Shown here in pieces: positions 5,096 through 5,129 of a stretch of 5,129 nt of DNA. The translations under genes were made by a program, and so were the position numbers. The stretch spans positions 1-5,129 of the forward strand of contig UREA01000057.1 of assembly GCA_900546715.1 (NCBI GenBank), read 5' to 3'. Each line of letters opens with the position of its first letter. Position 1 is the first letter of the stretch. The DNA is from an uncultured Mycoplasmatota bacterium. GTDB lineage: Bacteria > Bacillota_I > Bacilli_A > RF39 > UBA660. The notes below the pieces were generated by a model that saw only the letters and a list, made by a program, of their open reading frames with translations, was not told where the DNA came from and did not search any database.

Positions 5096-5129
5096 TTGGA
5101 AACAAAGTTAAATCATAGTAACAACACAT
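5096..5129 (+). CDS. N-terminus of an unidentified gene (partial)
   Basis: A TTG start after AAGGAG opens a frame reading METKLNHSNNT that stays open to the window edge. Only 11 codons are visible, too few for a function. The start does not look like Ffh (which I recall as beginning MAFEGL or similar), the usual neighbour of ylxM. It has its own promoter and leader, so it is a separate transcription unit from ftsY-ylxM. Confidence 0.6.
   Translation, partial: METKLNHSNNT

Noticed and set aside
1..5129. Mobile elements, CRISPR arrays, tRNA/rRNA genes, defence or toxin systems
   Set aside because: No transposase or integrase, regular repeat-spacer pattern, cloverleaf or rRNA-like sequence was seen; the window is packed with housekeeping genes.

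Overview
This window looks like chromosomal core DNA from a very AT-rich, small-genome relative of Bacilli. Firmicute-type Shine-Dalgarno sequences (GAGGTGA, GGAGG), sigma-A-like promoters with extended -10 elements, RNase J, and an adjacent ftsY-ylxM pair all point that way. A peptidoglycan polymerase of the SEDS family implies a cell wall, so a wall-less mollicute is unlikely. A host-associated, RF39-like or Erysipelotrichales-like lineage would fit, but this is inference. All four tryptophans in the complete genes are TGG and no gene needs TGA readthrough, so the standard bacterial code fits.

Layout, left to right. (1) Positions 1-62 hold the last codons of a rightward gene with a Pro/Tyr-rich tail; its stop overlaps the stop of the leftward SEDS gene (59-1141). 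(2) The short gap 1142-1197 separates the SEDS gene from a rightward GTG-started gene for an unrecognised 95-residue protein (1198-1485). (3) A two-way terminator (1486-1525) is partly built from the last codons of the leftward gene for a membrane-anchored stand-alone PTS EIIB domain (1498-1815). (4) That gene follows rnj, encoding RNase J (1863-3545, leftward), with a 47-base gap, so the two probably form an operon. (5) The 121-base gap 3546-3666 carries divergent promoters for rnj and ftsY whose -35 boxes overlap. (6) ftsY (3667-4653) and ylxM (4654-4950) abut with no gap and end at a strong hairpin terminator (4949-4976). (7) An extended -10 promoter (about 4978-5006) and a leader of about 83 bases precede a TTG-started gene cut by the window edge (5096-5129).

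The functions are housekeeping: wall synthesis, mRNA and rRNA processing and decay, and signal-recognition-particle-dependent membrane targeting. I see no mobile element, CRISPR array, tRNA, rRNA or defence system. The points of most interest are the orphan EIIB protein coupled to RNase J, the shared -35 region between rnj and ftsY, the terminator embedded in coding sequence, a possibly leaderless SEDS mRNA, and the unidentified 95-residue protein. No gene-free stretch exceeds 300 bases.
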